Assembly (NCBI RefSeq): GCF_000024065.1
Contig: NC_013174.1
Span: 620,001 to 684,000, forward strand
DNA: 64,000 nt
Origin: Jonesia denitrificans DSM 20603
GTDB lineage: Bacteria > Actinomycetota > Actinomycetes > Actinomycetales > Cellulomonadaceae
Direction: 5' to 3'
Below are positions 30,990 through 39,900 of this stretch, piece after piece; positions within the stretch are counted from its first letter, which is position 1, and every line of letters starts with the position of its first letter. The notes below the pieces were generated by a model, which worked only from the letters and a program-made list of their open reading frames with translations, ran no database searches and was not told where the DNA came from. The position numbers and the translations under genes are program-made.

Positions 30990-31573
30990 GCGCACGCATT
31001 GTTCTGTTAGGTCCTCCCGGCGCAGGAAAGGGCACCCAAGCTGCTCGACTTGCCCAGGAACTCGGTGTCGAAGCCATCTCCACCGGAGACATCTTTCGCG
31101 CCAACATTAAGGGTGGGACAGAACTTGGCCGCCTTGCCCAGGAATACACCGCAAAAGGTGAACTTGTTCCTGACTCAGTGACCAACGCGATGGTTAAAGA
31201 TAAGCTCACGTCGATGGTGGGGGAGGACCCCGCCCGGCTCGGCTTCATCTTGGACGGTTACCCCAGGAACGTTGCTCAAGTTGCAGAGCTTGACAACATT
31301 CTTGAGGAAATCGGTGTCACAGTTGATGGTGCAGTGGAACTTACTGCCGACAACGACATTGTCGTCGAACGTCTCTTGAAGCGGGCCGAGATCGAAGGCC
31401 GCCAAGATGATACAGAGCCTGTGATCCGCCACCGACTGGATGTGTATGCGCAGCAAACGGCGCCCATCGCACAGGTGTATCTGGAACGTGGACGGCTGGT
31501 CCAAGTCGATGGAATCGGCGACATTGATGAGGTCACTGCTCGGTTGATCAAGTCTCTTGAACAACTGGGCTAA
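30986..31573 (+). CDS. adk: Adenylate kinase
   Basis: Adenylate kinase interconverts ATP and AMP with two ADP. The 195-residue protein is the short form without a zinc-binding lid. The P-loop GPPGAGKGTQAARLA is at residues about 8-22, the AMP-binding ISTGDIFRANI segment near 36-46 and the conserved FILDGYPRNVAQ near 89-100. It overlaps secY by four bases. In many actinobacteria map (methionine aminopeptidase) follows; here a terminator and then infA follow, so map must lie elsewhere. Confidence 0.96.
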   Translation: MSARIVLLGPPGAGKGTQAARLAQELGVEAISTGDIFRANIKGGTELGRLAQEYTAKGELVPDSVTNAMVKDKLTSMVGEDPARLGFILDGYPRNVAQVAELDNILEEIGVTVDGAVELTADNDIVVERLLKRAEIEGRQDDTEPVIRHRLDVYAQQTAPIAQVYLERGRLVQVDGIGDIDEVTARLIKSLEQLG

Positions 31574-31605
31574 GTGACGAGAATTCGTTACTCATTGACG
31601 AGGAC

Positions 31606-31641
31606 AGCGGGGCTAGGACGAAGTGACGTCCTAGCCCCGCT
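31606..31641 (+). terminator. Terminator hairpin after adk
   Basis: A perfect 15-bp stem (AGCGGGGCTAGGACG at 31606-31620 with 31627-31641, 6-base loop) lies 32 bases after the adk stop. It lacks a T-tract but is very stable, as is common for high-G+C terminators. Confidence 0.65.
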
Positions 31642-31764
31642 GCTCGTGCGTAACTGTGTAGAGGTTGCGTAAAACATTCCTGCACAGTATTCCCGTGCAG
31701 TGCGTGAAGGAGTCCCAGATGCAAGGTAACCGGGATCACTGTTCCTAGAGCTGTGCAGGCAGGG

Positions 31765-31802
31765 TAAGATGGTGCGTTGGTATGTGTCTACGCATACCAA
31801 CG
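31765..31802 (+). promoter_or_regulatory. Candidate infA promoter -10 and adjacent inverted repeat
   Basis: TAAGAT at 31765-31770 is a good -10 hexamer; 17 bases further upstream TTCCTA is only a weak -35 match. Directly after it is a perfect 10-bp inverted repeat, CGTTGGTATG (31775-31784) with CATACCAACG (31793-31802), 8 bases apart. Its place over the expected transcription start suggests an operator or a 5' mRNA hairpin. The assignment is inferred from position only. Confidence 0.4.
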
Positions 31803-31830
31803 ACAGCAATGACAGGAGTTAGCGGAGTAT

Positions 31831-32052
31831 ATGGCGAAGAAAGACGGCGTCATCGAGATCGAAGGGACCGTGGTCGAGGCTCTCCCCAATGCGATGTTCC
31901 GTGTTGAGTTGGCCAACGGTCACAAAGTGCTTGCCCACATCTCCGGAAAGATGCGTCAACACTACATCCGCATCCTCCCCGAGGATCGTGTGGTTGTTGA
32001 GTTGAGTCCCTACGACTTGACCCGAGGAAGAATCGTCTACCGCTACAAATAG
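31831..32052 (+). CDS. infA: Translation initiation factor IF-1
   Basis: IF-1 blocks the ribosomal A site during initiation. The 73-residue protein is a single OB/S1-type fold, beginning [20 protein letters not shown] and ending [11 protein letters not shown], typical of the family. ACAGGAG precedes the ATG with suitable spacing. rpmJ follows after 52 bases, as in most Gram-positive bacteria. Confidence 0.97.
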   Translation: MAKKDGVIEIEGTVVEALPNAMFRVELANGHKVLAHISGKMRQHYIRILPEDRVVVELSPYDLTRGRIVYRYK

Positions 32053-32104
32053 CCACTCGATCACTGCTGTTCCACCGAACAGTGGAGACAGCGGAGGAAC
32101 CACG

Positions 32105-32218
32105 ATGAAGGTCAACCCCAGCGTCAAGAAGATCTGTGACAACTGCAAGGTGATTCGTCGCCACGGCCGTGTCATGGTCATCTGCGAGAACGTCCGCCAC
32201 AAGCAACGCCAAGGCTGA
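32105..32218 (+). CDS. rpmJ: 50S ribosomal protein L36, zinc-binding form
   Basis: L36 is a tiny zinc-ribbon protein of the large subunit. The 37-residue product begins [19 protein letters not shown] and ends NVRHKQRQG. The four zinc ligands are visible: Cys11, Cys14, a third cysteine in VICENV (Cys27) and His32. It is the C+ form. GGAGGAA precedes the ATG. It follows infA and precedes rpsM, the expected order. Confidence 0.95.
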   Translation: MKVNPSVKKICDNCKVIRRHGRVMVICENVRHKQRQG

Positions 32219-32302
32219 GAATACTCTCAACTTGGTGTGCGGCGACGGGACTCAGTAGGTCACGAGATCTCAATTCGGGGTCGCGCCCGAAGACATGAAA
32301 GC

Positions 32303-32387
32303 GCATTACCGTCACGATCCGACAACTTGACGACGTGACACACCCTCGGCTCGGAGGCCGAGGCTCACGTGATGTGAGAGGTAATGC
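32303..32387 (+). ncRNA. Possible structured leader before rpsM
   Basis: In the 205-base gap between rpmJ and rpsM, GCATTACC (32303-32310) is the exact reverse complement of GGTAATGC (32380-32387). Between them is a 7-bp hairpin, CCTCGGC (32344-32350) with GCCGAGG (32357-32363), and a TCACGTGA palindrome near 32365-32372. The nested arrangement could be an RNA regulatory leader; ribosomal alpha operons in other bacteria are regulated by S4 on such leaders. No known family was recognised. Confidence 0.35.
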
Positions 32388-32423
32388 ACCAGACCTCCGA
32401 ATGAAGTACAGGAGCCACAAAAG

Positions 32424-32798
32424 ATGGCACGTCTTATTGGCGTCGACCTCCCTCGCGACAAGCGAGTTGAGGTAGCGCTTACGTACATTTACGGTGTGGG
32501 TCGTACCCGCGCTCAGCAGACTCTGGAAGCCACTGGCATCTCCCCAGATGTCCGCGTCAAGGACCTCGGTGACACCGAGCTCGTCGCACTGCGTGACTAC
32601 CTTGAAGGCAATTTCAAGCTCGAAGGTGACCTTCGCCGTGAGGTTGCTGCAGACATCCGCCGCAAGGTTGAGATCGGCTGCTACGAGGGTCTTCGCCACC
32701 GCCGCGGCCTTCCGGTCCGTGGTCAGCGCACAAAGACCAACGCTCGTACCCGTAAGGGTCCGAAGAAGACCGTAGCCGGCAAGAAGAAGGCCCGCTGA
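32424..32798 (+). CDS. rpsM: 30S ribosomal protein S13
   Basis: S13 forms head bridges to the large subunit and contacts P-site tRNA. The 124-residue protein begins [20 protein letters not shown] and has the C-terminal signature [21 protein letters not shown] (about residues 91-110, core [12 protein letters not shown]). ACAGGAG lies upstream. It starts the alpha operon: rpsK and rpoA follow, with rpsD missing from the usual place. Confidence 0.97.
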   Translation: MARLIGVDLPRDKRVEVALTYIYGVGRTRAQQTLEATGISPDVRVKDLGDTELVALRDYLEGNFKLEGDLRREVAADIRRKVEIGCYEGLRHRRGLPVRGQRTKTNARTRKGPKKTVAGKKKAR

Positions 32799-32869
32799 TC
32801 TAGCGGCCCTGATGGTGCAACTTGTTGTATGCACCATTTCCTTAGACCTCAACCCAGGAGAAAGAGCAT

Positions 32870-33277
32870 ATGCCTCCCAAGACTCGCGTCGCCCAAAGCG
32901 CACGCAAGCCTCGCCGCAAAGACAAGAAGAATATTTCCGTCGGCCAGGCACACATCAAGTCCACCTTCAACAACACCATTGTGTCGATCACTGACCCATC
33001 AGGTGCTGTCATCTCGTGGGCCTCATCGGGACAGGTGGGCTTCAAGGGCTCACGTAAGTCCACTCCCTACGCTGCTCAGCTTGCTGCAGAGTCAGCTGCT
33101 CGTCGTGCTCAAGAGCACGGTATGAAGAAGGTTGACGTCTTCGTCAAGGGTCCAGGTTCGGGCCGTGAGACTGCGATCCGTTCCCTCCAGGCTGCTGGTC
33201 TTGAGGTTGGATCGATCCAGGACGTTACTCCTCAGGCGCACAACGGCTGCCGTCAACCTAAGCGTCGTCGCGTCTGA
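32870..33277 (+). CDS. rpsK: 30S ribosomal protein S11
   Basis: S11 lies on the 30S platform near the E-site codon. The 135-residue protein has a basic N-terminal tail, the conserved [19 protein letters not shown] segment (about 27-45) and the C-terminal [18 protein letters not shown] signature (about 118-135). CAGGAGAAAG precedes the ATG. The next gene is rpoA, 139 bases downstream. Confidence 0.97.
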   Translation: MPPKTRVAQSARKPRRKDKKNISVGQAHIKSTFNNTIVSITDPSGAVISWASSGQVGFKGSRKSTPYAAQLAAESAARRAQEHGMKKVDVFVKGPGSGRETAIRSLQAAGLEVGSIQDVTPQAHNGCRQPKRRRV

Positions 33278-33416
33278 TCCTTATGGATCGTCGTGTGTCA
33301 CCGTCAATAGCAACGTGCGGTACACACAGCTAGGCACAAGCCTGTCAGGTCATGCTTAGTGATACTAAGCGCTCAATATGCGTCATATAGCGGACGCATG
33401 TCGAAAGGAAAGCCAC

Positions 33417-34421
33417 GTGCTCATTGCACAACGTCCCACCCTCTCAGAAGAGGTTATTTCAGACGCTCGTTCCCGGTTCACCATTGAGCCGCTGGAACCA
33501 GGGTTTGGGTACACGCTCGGTAACTCGCTGCGTCGTACATTGCTGTCTTCCATTCCTGGTGCGGCAGTGACCTCAATCCGTATTGACGGGGTTCTCCACG
33601 AGTTCTCAACGATCACCGGTGTGAAAGAAGACGTCACTGAGATCATTTTGAACGTGAAGAACCTGGTCCTGTCATCGGAAAACGATGAGCCAGTGGTGAT
33701 GTACTTGCGTAAGCAAGGTGCTGGTGTTGTGACAGCAGCGGACATCGTACCGCCAGCAGGGGTCGAGGTACATAACCCTGACCTGCACATCGCAACACTG
33801 AACGACAAAGGTAAGCTCGAAATTGAGCTGACCGTTGAGCGTGGGCGTGGATATGTATCAGCGCAGCAGAACAAGTCGATGGACGCCGAAATTGGTCGGA
33901 TCCCCGTTGACTCAATCTACTCACCCGTGTTGAAAGTCACTTACAAAGTGGAAGCAACACGTGTGGAGCAGCGGACCGACTTTGACCGACTCATTGTCGA
34001 TGTGGAAACCAAGTCGTCGATCGTACCTCGCGACGCGCTGGCTTCTGCTGGGAAGACACTGGTTGAGTTGTTCGGTTTGGCTCGTGAGCTCAACGTAGAA
34101 GCTGAAGGAATCGAGATTGGTCCTTCACCTACTGATGCTGCACTCGCTGCTGACCTTGCTTTGCCTATCGAGGATCTGAACCTGACGATCCGTTCGTACA
34201 ACTGCCTGAAGCGTGAGGGCATCCACCAGGTGGGTGAACTTGTCGCACGCAGTGAGGCAGATCTGCTCGACATCCGTAACTTTGGTGCGAAGTCAATCAA
34301 CGAGGTGAAAGAAAAGCTCCACGAGCTTGGCTTGTCGCTGAAAGACTCACCGCTGGACTTCCAGCCATCATCTGAGTCGGACTACTTTGACGACGGTGAC
34401 GTCGACGAGCAGTACAACTGA
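33417..34421 (+). CDS. rpoA: DNA-directed RNA polymerase alpha subunit
   Basis: The alpha dimer scaffolds RNA polymerase assembly and its C-terminal domain contacts UP elements and activators. With the GTG start the protein has 334 residues and the normal [13 protein letters not shown]-terminus, after GAAAGGAAAG; a start at 33378 would add 13 unusual residues. The N-terminal domain has [19 protein letters not shown] (about 27-45), and the C-terminal domain has [17 protein letters not shown] (about 260-276). The tail is acidic. rplQ follows after 51 bases. Confidence 0.97.
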   Translation: MLIAQRPTLSEEVISDARSRFTIEPLEPGFGYTLGNSLRRTLLSSIPGAAVTSIRIDGVLHEFSTITGVKEDVTEIILNVKNLVLSSENDEPVVMYLRKQGAGVVTAADIVPPAGVEVHNPDLHIATLNDKGKLEIELTVERGRGYVSAQQNKSMDAEIGRIPVDSIYSPVLKVTYKVEATRVEQRTDFDRLIVDVETKSSIVPRDALASAGKTLVELFGLARELNVEAEGIEIGPSPTDAALAADLALPIEDLNLTIRSYNCLKREGIHQVGELVARSEADLLDIRNFGAKSINEVKEKLHELGLSLKDSPLDFQPSSESDYFDDGDVDEQYN

Positions 34422-34472
34422 CTTCTGGACTGACCGCACGAGCGGTCTCACAATCTGCAAGGAGCAAGAACA

Positions 34473-35018
34473 ATGCCTACCCCGTCTAAGGGCCCACGGC
34501 TCGGCGGCAGCCCGGCTCACGAGCGTTTGATGCTCGCGAACCTCGCTTCTAGCCTTTTCGAGCACGGCCGTATTACGACCACCGTGACAAAGGCCAAGCG
34601 TCTTCAGCCGGTGGCCGACCGCCTCATCACGAAGGCCAAGCGTGGTGACCTCCACGCACGCCGTCAGGTTGCTCAGGTGATTCGCAACAAGACCGTTCAC
34701 GTCCCAGACGCTGAAGGTGACGCGAAGACTGTTGTGCACCGTCTCTTCACGGAGATTGCACCGGCAATGGCAGAGCGCCAGGGTGGTTACACTCGAATCA
34801 CCAAGATCGGTACTCGTCGTGGCGACAACGCGCCGATGGCTGTCATCGAGCTCATCACTGAGCCGGTTTCCCCGAAGCAGGCTGTTGTGAAAGAGGCAAC
34901 GAAGGCCGCTGAGCGTGCCGCTGCTAAGGAAGAAGCAGCAGCTCAGGTGGAGGAGTCTGTTGACACTCCTGCTACTGAAGCTGATGCTCCTGCCGCTGAG
35001 GTTGAAGAAGCAAAGTGA
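34473..35018 (+). CDS. rplQ: 50S ribosomal protein L17
   Basis: L17 sits near the peptide tunnel exit. The 181-residue protein has the conserved core [20 protein letters not shown] through [13 protein letters not shown] (about residue 127), then a C-terminal Ala/Glu-rich, low-complexity extension of about 50 residues; such tails are frequent in actinobacteria. AAGGAGC precedes the ATG. An 11-bp hairpin at 35050-35083 ends the alpha operon. Confidence 0.96.
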   Translation: MPTPSKGPRLGGSPAHERLMLANLASSLFEHGRITTTVTKAKRLQPVADRLITKAKRGDLHARRQVAQVIRNKTVHVPDAEGDAKTVVHRLFTEIAPAMAERQGGYTRITKIGTRRGDNAPMAVIELITEPVSPKQAVVKEATKAAERAAAKEEAAAQVEESVDTPATEADAPAAEVEEAK

Positions 35019-35049
35019 TGTGTTGTCACGCTGAGGCGTGATGTGCTTG

Positions 35050-35083
35050 TGTGGGGCACCGACCGTGAGGTTGGTGCCCCACA
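35050..35083 (+). terminator. Hairpin between rplQ and truA
   Basis: TGTGGGGCACC (35050-35060) pairs with GGTGCCCCACA (35073-35083), followed by CCTGTTTG. It closes the rplQ transcript, and its position argues against truA starting at 35043. Confidence 0.65.
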
Positions 35084-35102
35084 CCTGTTTGTGAGGGATT
35101 GT

Positions 35103-35975
35103 GTGGTTGGCGTGATTCGGATTCGTTGTGATGTGGCTTATCGTGGCACGGACTTTGTGGGGTGGGCACGTCAGCCGGGTTTGCGCAGTGTTCAGGGCAC
35201 CCTTGAGGACGCGTTGGAGCGTTTGATGGGGGAGCGCATTGCGGTGACTGTTGCTGGGCGTACGGATGCTGGTGTCCATGCGCGTGGGCAGGTTGTTCAT
35301 TGTGATGTTCCTGGTGACCGGTGGGAGCGGTTACCGGGCCGGTCGGATCGTACGCCGGGTGAGGCTCTGCGAGCTAAGTTGGGTGGGATTTTGCCTTCCG
35401 ATGTGGTGGTTCGTCGGGTTGCCCCGGCACCGCCTGGTTTTGATGCGCGTTTTTCGGCGTTGTCGCGGACCTACTATTACCGTATTGCTGACGATGTGAT
35501 GATGCGTGATCCGTTGACGGCGCCTTTTGTGTTGTGGGTACGCTCACCTCTTGATGTTGAGGCGATGAATCGTGGTGCAGCGCCGTTGGTGGGGTTGCGG
35601 GATTTTGCGGCGTTTTGTAAGCCGCGTCCAGGCGCATCGACTATCCGTGAACTGCAGGATTTCCGCTGGGAGCGGGTGGAGCAGGGGCCAGATGAAGGGC
35701 TTGTGCGTGCCACTGTGCGCGCGGATGCGTTTTGTCACAATATGGTGCGCGCGTTGGTGGGTGCGTCTCTTGATGTGGGGCGGGGGGTGCGTGGTGAAGA
35801 GTGGTTGGTCCAGGCGTTAACGTCGAAGTCGAGGGTGAATTCATCGGCGGTGGTGCAGCCACATGGGTTGACTCTCGAGCAGGTAGCGTATCCGCCGGTC
35901 GACCAACTAGCTGACCGGGCGCAGGCGATCCGTGCCCGCCGGATGGATGAGGAACTGTTGGACGGCGGTGTGTGA
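35103..35975 (+). CDS. truA: tRNA pseudouridine(38-40) synthase TruA
   Basis: TruA isomerises uridines 38, 39 and 40 in the tRNA anticodon arm. The protein of 290 residues contains the catalytic motif AGRTDAGVHARGQ with Asp55 as nucleophile, the N-terminal YRGTDFVGWARQPG segment (about 13-26) and FCHNMVRALVGASLDVG (about 210-226). The start is uncertain: GTG 35103 has AGGG 5 bases upstream, GTG 35112 is also possible, and a GTG at 35043 lies within the rplQ terminator. Codon choice shifts here towards G- and T-ending codons relative to the ribosomal genes. Confidence 0.92.
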   Translation: MVGVIRIRCDVAYRGTDFVGWARQPGLRSVQGTLEDALERLMGERIAVTVAGRTDAGVHARGQVVHCDVPGDRWERLPGRSDRTPGEALRAKLGGILPSDVVVRRVAPAPPGFDARFSALSRTYYYRIADDVMMRDPLTAPFVLWVRSPLDVEAMNRGAAPLVGLRDFAAFCKPRPGASTIRELQDFRWERVEQGPDEGLVRATVRADAFCHNMVRALVGASLDVGRGVRGEEWLVQALTSKSRVNSSAVVQPHGLTLEQVAYPPVDQLADRAQAIRARRMDEELLDGGV

Positions 35976-36021
35976 CGCATCTGTTGTCTCGGTAGAGCCG
36001 TGATCGCCATATCCTAGTGTT

Positions 36022-36936
36022 ATGGCGATCAACAAAATTATTCTTTTTTATGCGTTTGCTCCGGTGGCTGATCCCACGGCAGTGCGTTTGTGGCAGTTGG
36101 CGTTGGCAGAAAAGTATGGATTGACGGGACGTGTCATTGTGGCACCGTCGGGGATTAATGCGACGTTGGGCGGTCGTCTTGAGGACTTAAAACAGTATGT
36201 GAAGACGACGCGACAGTACCCCGGTTTTGGGTCAATGGATGTGAAGTGGTCACAGGGGTCAGGTGCGGATTTCCCTCGTTTGTCTGTGAAGGTCAAGCCA
36301 GAGCTCGTGGCGTTTGGGGCGCCTGAGGAGGTCGTGGTTGATCGCCATGGGGTAGTCAATGGGGGGCAGCACCTTGAGCCTGAGGAAGTGAATTCGCTCG
36401 TTGATGAGTTAGGCGATGATGTGGTGTTCTTTGACGGGCGCAACGCATTTGAGGCGCATATTGGCCGTTTTGAAGGTGCTGTTGTTCCTGACACTCAGAC
36501 CACGCATGATTTCGTGAGGGAACTTGAATCTGGTAAGTATGACCATTTGAAGGACAAACACATTGTGTCGTACTGCACAGGTGGGGTGCGTTGCGAGATT
36601 TTGTCTGTTCTCATGAAGAACCGCGGGTTTGAGAATGTCTATCAAATCAAAGGTGGGATTGTACGGTACGGCGAAAAGTTCGGTACAACTGGGTTGTGGA
36701 AGGGCCCGTTGTATGTGTTTGATAAGCGGATGGTGCACCACTTTGATGGCGAGACCTTAACGTTGGGGCGGTGTTGTGTGTGTGAGGCGCCCACGGAACG
36801 ATTCCTTAATTGCGCGGACCCGGGGTGTAAGCGACTTCGTTTGTACTGCGATGAGCATGTGGCGGTTGCTCAGTCGACTGTGTGTACTGATTGCAGCGAG
36901 CGAACCCAAGACGTGACCTACCTCAAATCCCATTGA
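36022..36936 (+). CDS. trhO: tRNA uridine(34) hydroxylase TrhO (rhodanese family)
   Basis: TrhO (YceA/UPF0176) uses oxygen to convert U34 of some tRNAs to 5-hydroxyuridine. The 304-residue protein has an N-terminal ferredoxin-like domain ([16 protein letters not shown] near 35-50) and a central rhodanese domain with the active-site loop [10 protein letters not shown], Cys185 being the essential residue. The C-terminus is cysteine-rich (CCVCEAP near 251, then [14 protein letters not shown]), a likely metal-binding tail. It stands alone between truA and rplM, 46 bases after truA. Confidence 0.92.
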   Translation: MAINKIILFYAFAPVADPTAVRLWQLALAEKYGLTGRVIVAPSGINATLGGRLEDLKQYVKTTRQYPGFGSMDVKWSQGSGADFPRLSVKVKPELVAFGAPEEVVVDRHGVVNGGQHLEPEEVNSLVDELGDDVVFFDGRNAFEAHIGRFEGAVVPDTQTTHDFVRELESGKYDHLKDKHIVSYCTGGVRCEILSVLMKNRGFENVYQIKGGIVRYGEKFGTTGLWKGPLYVFDKRMVHHFDGETLTLGRCCVCEAPTERFLNCADPGCKRLRLYCDEHVAVAQSTVCTDCSERTQDVTYLKSH

Positions 36937-37233
36937 TCTTCATCGTGGGGTACACTGAAACCTGATTGCTGTATATCCATGTGTGCTGTGTGACTGGATG
37001 GTTGTTGGATCAGGAGTATGACACTCCGAGGTCCCGCCTGCTTCAACCGTCACCGCAACAGGCTGTCACTGAAGAAGGATCCGCTGGATTTTCTGCAGTG
37101 CTTGTACACGTAATCATTGTGCTTCTCCCGAGACCGGTGCGCCCACTCGCTAGGCTCCACGAAGCGCTCGCCGACCTTTCTGCGCGCTGACAAGCGACAG
37201 AGAAGACACGAACACGAAACGAAGGCTACGAAC

Positions 37234-37677
37234 GTGCGTACGTACACCCCGAAGCCAGGCGACATTCAACGTGACTGGTACGTCATTGACGCCACCGACG
37301 TTGTACTCGGTCGCCTCGCCAGCCACGTCGCTCAATTGCTCCGTGGCAAGCACAAGGCTACTTTTGCCCCCCATGTCGACGGCGGTGACTTTGTCATTGT
37401 CATCAACGCTGACAAGGTGGCTCTGAGCGGCAACAAGCTTGACCAGAAGAAGGCTTACCGGCACTCCGGTTACCCAGGTGGTCTCACCGCGGTTCCTTAC
37501 TCCGAACTCATGGAGAAGAACCCTGAACGTGCTGTGGAGAAGGCCGTTCGCGGCATGATCCCTAAGACCAGCCTCGGCCGTGAGCAGATGACGAAGCTTC
37601 GCGTTTACGCAGGCTCCGAACACCCTCATGCTGCACAACAGCCGAAGACCTTCGAGATTACCCAGATCGCGCAGTAG
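37234..37677 (+). CDS. rplM: 50S ribosomal protein L13
   Basis: L13 is an early-assembly 50S protein. The 147-residue protein has [20 protein letters not shown] (about residues 13-32) and [22 protein letters not shown] (about 74-95, core HSGYPGG). The GTG start at 37234 follows GAAGGCTACGAAC and gives the expected [11 protein letters not shown] beginning. It forms the L13-S9 operon with rpsI, 40 bases downstream. A 297-base gap precedes it. Confidence 0.96.
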   Translation: MRTYTPKPGDIQRDWYVIDATDVVLGRLASHVAQLLRGKHKATFAPHVDGGDFVIVINADKVALSGNKLDQKKAYRHSGYPGGLTAVPYSELMEKNPERAVEKAVRGMIPKTSLGREQMTKLRVYAGSEHPHAAQQPKTFEITQIAQ

Positions 37678-37717
37678 GCTTCGGCTTACGCGAATATAAG
37701 GACGCGAGGACACTCCA

Positions 37718-38209
37718 GTGGCCGAAACCACCGTCGATATTGACACACTGGGCGACGAAGAGATCCCCAGCACATACACATCCGAGTCAGCAGCACCGAC
37801 CGGGCGCGGCCAGAGCATTACCGCACCAGGTCAGGGTGTTGGGCGCCGTAAGGAAGCTATTGCCCGTGTACGCCTAGTTCCTGGTTCCGGCCAGTGGACA
37901 ATCAACGGGCGTCCATTGGACGGTTACTTCCCGAACAAGGTGCACCAGCAACTGGTGAACTCCCCGATCAAAGCAGTGGACGTTGAGGGTCGCTTCGACG
38001 TCGTCGCTCGTATCAATGGTGGCGGGGTGACCGGTCAAGCCGGTGCCTTGCGCCTTGGTATTGCGCGTGCGCTGAACGCCATTGACCGCGACGCTAACCG
38101 TGCAACCTTGAAGAAGGCCGGGTTCTTGACCCGTGACGCGCGTGCAGTTGAGCGTAAGAAGGCTGGTCTGAAGAAGGCCCGTAAAGCATCGCAGTTCTCC
38201 AAGCGCTGA
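37718..38209 (+). CDS. rpsI: 30S ribosomal protein S9
   Basis: S9's C-terminal tail touches P-site tRNA. The 163-residue protein has an acidic, Thr/Ser-rich N-terminal extension of about 40 residues before the core [21 protein letters not shown] (about 40-60, core [12 protein letters not shown]), and ends in the conserved [10 protein letters not shown]. The extension is typical for actinobacteria. GGACGCGAGGA precedes the GTG start. A strong terminator follows. Confidence 0.96.
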   Translation: MAETTVDIDTLGDEEIPSTYTSESAAPTGRGQSITAPGQGVGRRKEAIARVRLVPGSGQWTINGRPLDGYFPNKVHQQLVNSPIKAVDVEGRFDVVARINGGGVTGQAGALRLGIARALNAIDRDANRATLKKAGFLTRDARAVERKKAGLKKARKASQFSKR

Positions 38210-38227
38210 TCTGCAGCTTCACAAACG

Positions 38228-38265
38228 AAGGGCTCCCGCACGTTGGTGTGGGGGCCCTTTGCTTT
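38228..38265 (+). terminator. Rho-independent terminator after rpsI
   Basis: A 14-bp stem (38228-38241 with 38246-38259, two G-U pairs, 4-base loop) followed by TGCTTTT ends the rplM-rpsI operon. Confidence 0.85.
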
Positions 38266-38444
38266 TCCTCCACATGCTCTCCTCTTGCCACCCATCAGTG
38301 GCGATGTGGTCATACAGTAGATTGGGACCGGCGTGGGTGTGGTTGACGCACGGTGTGGTGGACTTTGACTTTGGCCTGCGTGCTTATTGGTGTGAGCGCG
38401 CGTGATGATGATCGTCTGTAGACGATGTGACGAACAGGAACAAC

Positions 38445-39797
38445 ATGGCACGACTCTTTGGGACTGACGGTGTTCGCGGGTTAGCGAACCGTGATGTCAC
38501 TGCGGAACTGGCACTGGATCTTGCAGTGGGGGCGGCGCATGTGTTGGCGCTGCGTGGCGAGTTTCGTAAACCGCGTCCACGGGCGATTGTGGGCCGTGAC
38601 CCGCGTGCATCGGGTGAGTTTCTTTCTGCTGCAGTTGCTGCAGGTTTGGCGAGTGCTGGGGTTGATGTTGTTGATGTGGGCGTCGTACCGACACCAGCGG
38701 TTGCCTTTTTGACGGGGCGACTTGGTGGCGATTTAGGTGTCATGATCTCTGCTTCCCATAACCCTATGCAGGACAATGGGATTAAGTTTTTCGACCGCAA
38801 TGGGTACAAGCTCGACGATGATGTTGAGGACCAGATTGCTGCGCTTATGGGGGAGAACTGGGAACGTCCTGTGGGTGCGAAAGTGGGGCGTATCAGGTAC
38901 GACTACTCTGCTGTTGATGCCTATGTTGACGCGCTGGTGGATACGGTGACGTATTCGCTTGAGGGGCTTCGTGTTGTCGTGGATTGTGCGCATGGGGCCG
39001 CGAGTGTGGTGGGGCCGTTGGCGCTGGAGCGGGCGGGGGCTGAGGTCATCGTCATCGGGAATGAGCCTGATGGTGAGAACATCAACCACGAGTATGGGGC
39101 CACGGCTCCCCGCCGGATGGCGGCTGCAACAGTGGGGCATTCTGCTGATGTGGGTGTGTCCTTTGATGGGGATGCGGATCGGTGTATCGCTTCTGATGAA
39201 GAGGGGATCATCGTTGATGGCGACAAGATCATGGGGATGTTAGCGATCGGTGCTGCTGAGGCTGGTCGTTTGAAGGACAACGTCTTAGTGACGACTGTGA
39301 TGTCGAATTTGGGTCTTCGGTTGGCCATGGAGGAGCGTGGTATCTCCACGGTGCAAACGAGTGTGGGCGACCGTTACGTGTTGGAGGAAATGCTTCGTCA
39401 TGGCTACACCATTGGTGGTGAGCAGTCGGGGCATGTGTTGTTGACGGAGTTTTCGACGACTGGTGATGGTATTTTGACGGCGTTGCACCTCCTGTCACGG
39501 TTGGCGGAACGCCGGGTGAAGATGAGTGAACTTGCTGGGGCAATTACGCAACTTCCTCAGGTGATGATCAATGTGAAAGATGTGGATAAGGCGGCTGCGC
39601 GTACCCATGAGGGTGTCTTGGCGGCGGTTGCTGCTGAGGAGGCCGCGTTGGGTGACACGGGGCGGGTGTTGCTTCGTGCATCGGGTACTGAGCCGCTTGT
39701 GCGGGTCATGGTGGAAGCCCCAACGCAAGAGTTGGCGCAGGGTTGTGCACAGCGTCTAGCTGATGTAGTGCGTGAGCATTTGGCTTTGTCGTCATAG
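38445..39797 (+). CDS. glmM: Phosphoglucosamine mutase
   Basis: GlmM converts glucosamine-6-phosphate to glucosamine-1-phosphate on the way to UDP-GlcNAc and peptidoglycan. The 450-residue protein starts with the family motif MARLFGTDGVRGLAN. The active-site serine is in ISASHNPMQDNG (Ser104), the magnesium motif is FDGDADRC (about residue 243) and the phosphate-binding loop ASGTEPLVRVM is near the C-terminus. The ATG 38445 follows GAACAGGA; a GTG 18 bases upstream is less likely. GlmS, the preceding enzyme of the pathway, lies 4 kb downstream. Confidence 0.96.
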   Translation: MARLFGTDGVRGLANRDVTAELALDLAVGAAHVLALRGEFRKPRPRAIVGRDPRASGEFLSAAVAAGLASAGVDVVDVGVVPTPAVAFLTGRLGGDLGVMISASHNPMQDNGIKFFDRNGYKLDDDVEDQIAALMGENWERPVGAKVGRIRYDYSAVDAYVDALVDTVTYSLEGLRVVVDCAHGAASVVGPLALERAGAEVIVIGNEPDGENINHEYGATAPRRMAAATVGHSADVGVSFDGDADRCIASDEEGIIVDGDKIMGMLAIGAAEAGRLKDNVLVTTVMSNLGLRLAMEERGISTVQTSVGDRYVLEEMLRHGYTIGGEQSGHVLLTEFSTTGDGILTALHLLSRLAERRVKMSELAGAITQLPQVMINVKDVDKAAARTHEGVLAAVAAEEAALGDTGRVLLRASGTEPLVRVMVEAPTQELAQGCAQRLADVVREHLALSS

Positions 39798-39849
39798 TGG
39801 TGCGGGGAGCACGGTGGTGCCGTGCTTTCCCCGTGGTGAGTTCGTGAAT

Positions 39850-39875
39850 GTGCCCGGCGTGGAAACGCCGGGCAC
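39850..39875 (+). terminator. Hairpin after glmM
   Basis: GTGCCCGGCG (39850-39859) pairs with CGCCGGGCAC (39866-39875). Another, imperfect stem (GGGGAGCACGG with CCGTGCTTTCCCC) lies just before it at 39804-39832. They probably separate glmM from def and argue for a def start downstream. Confidence 0.6.
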
Positions 39876-39900
39876 TGTGCGTTCGTGGCACGATGGTGGT

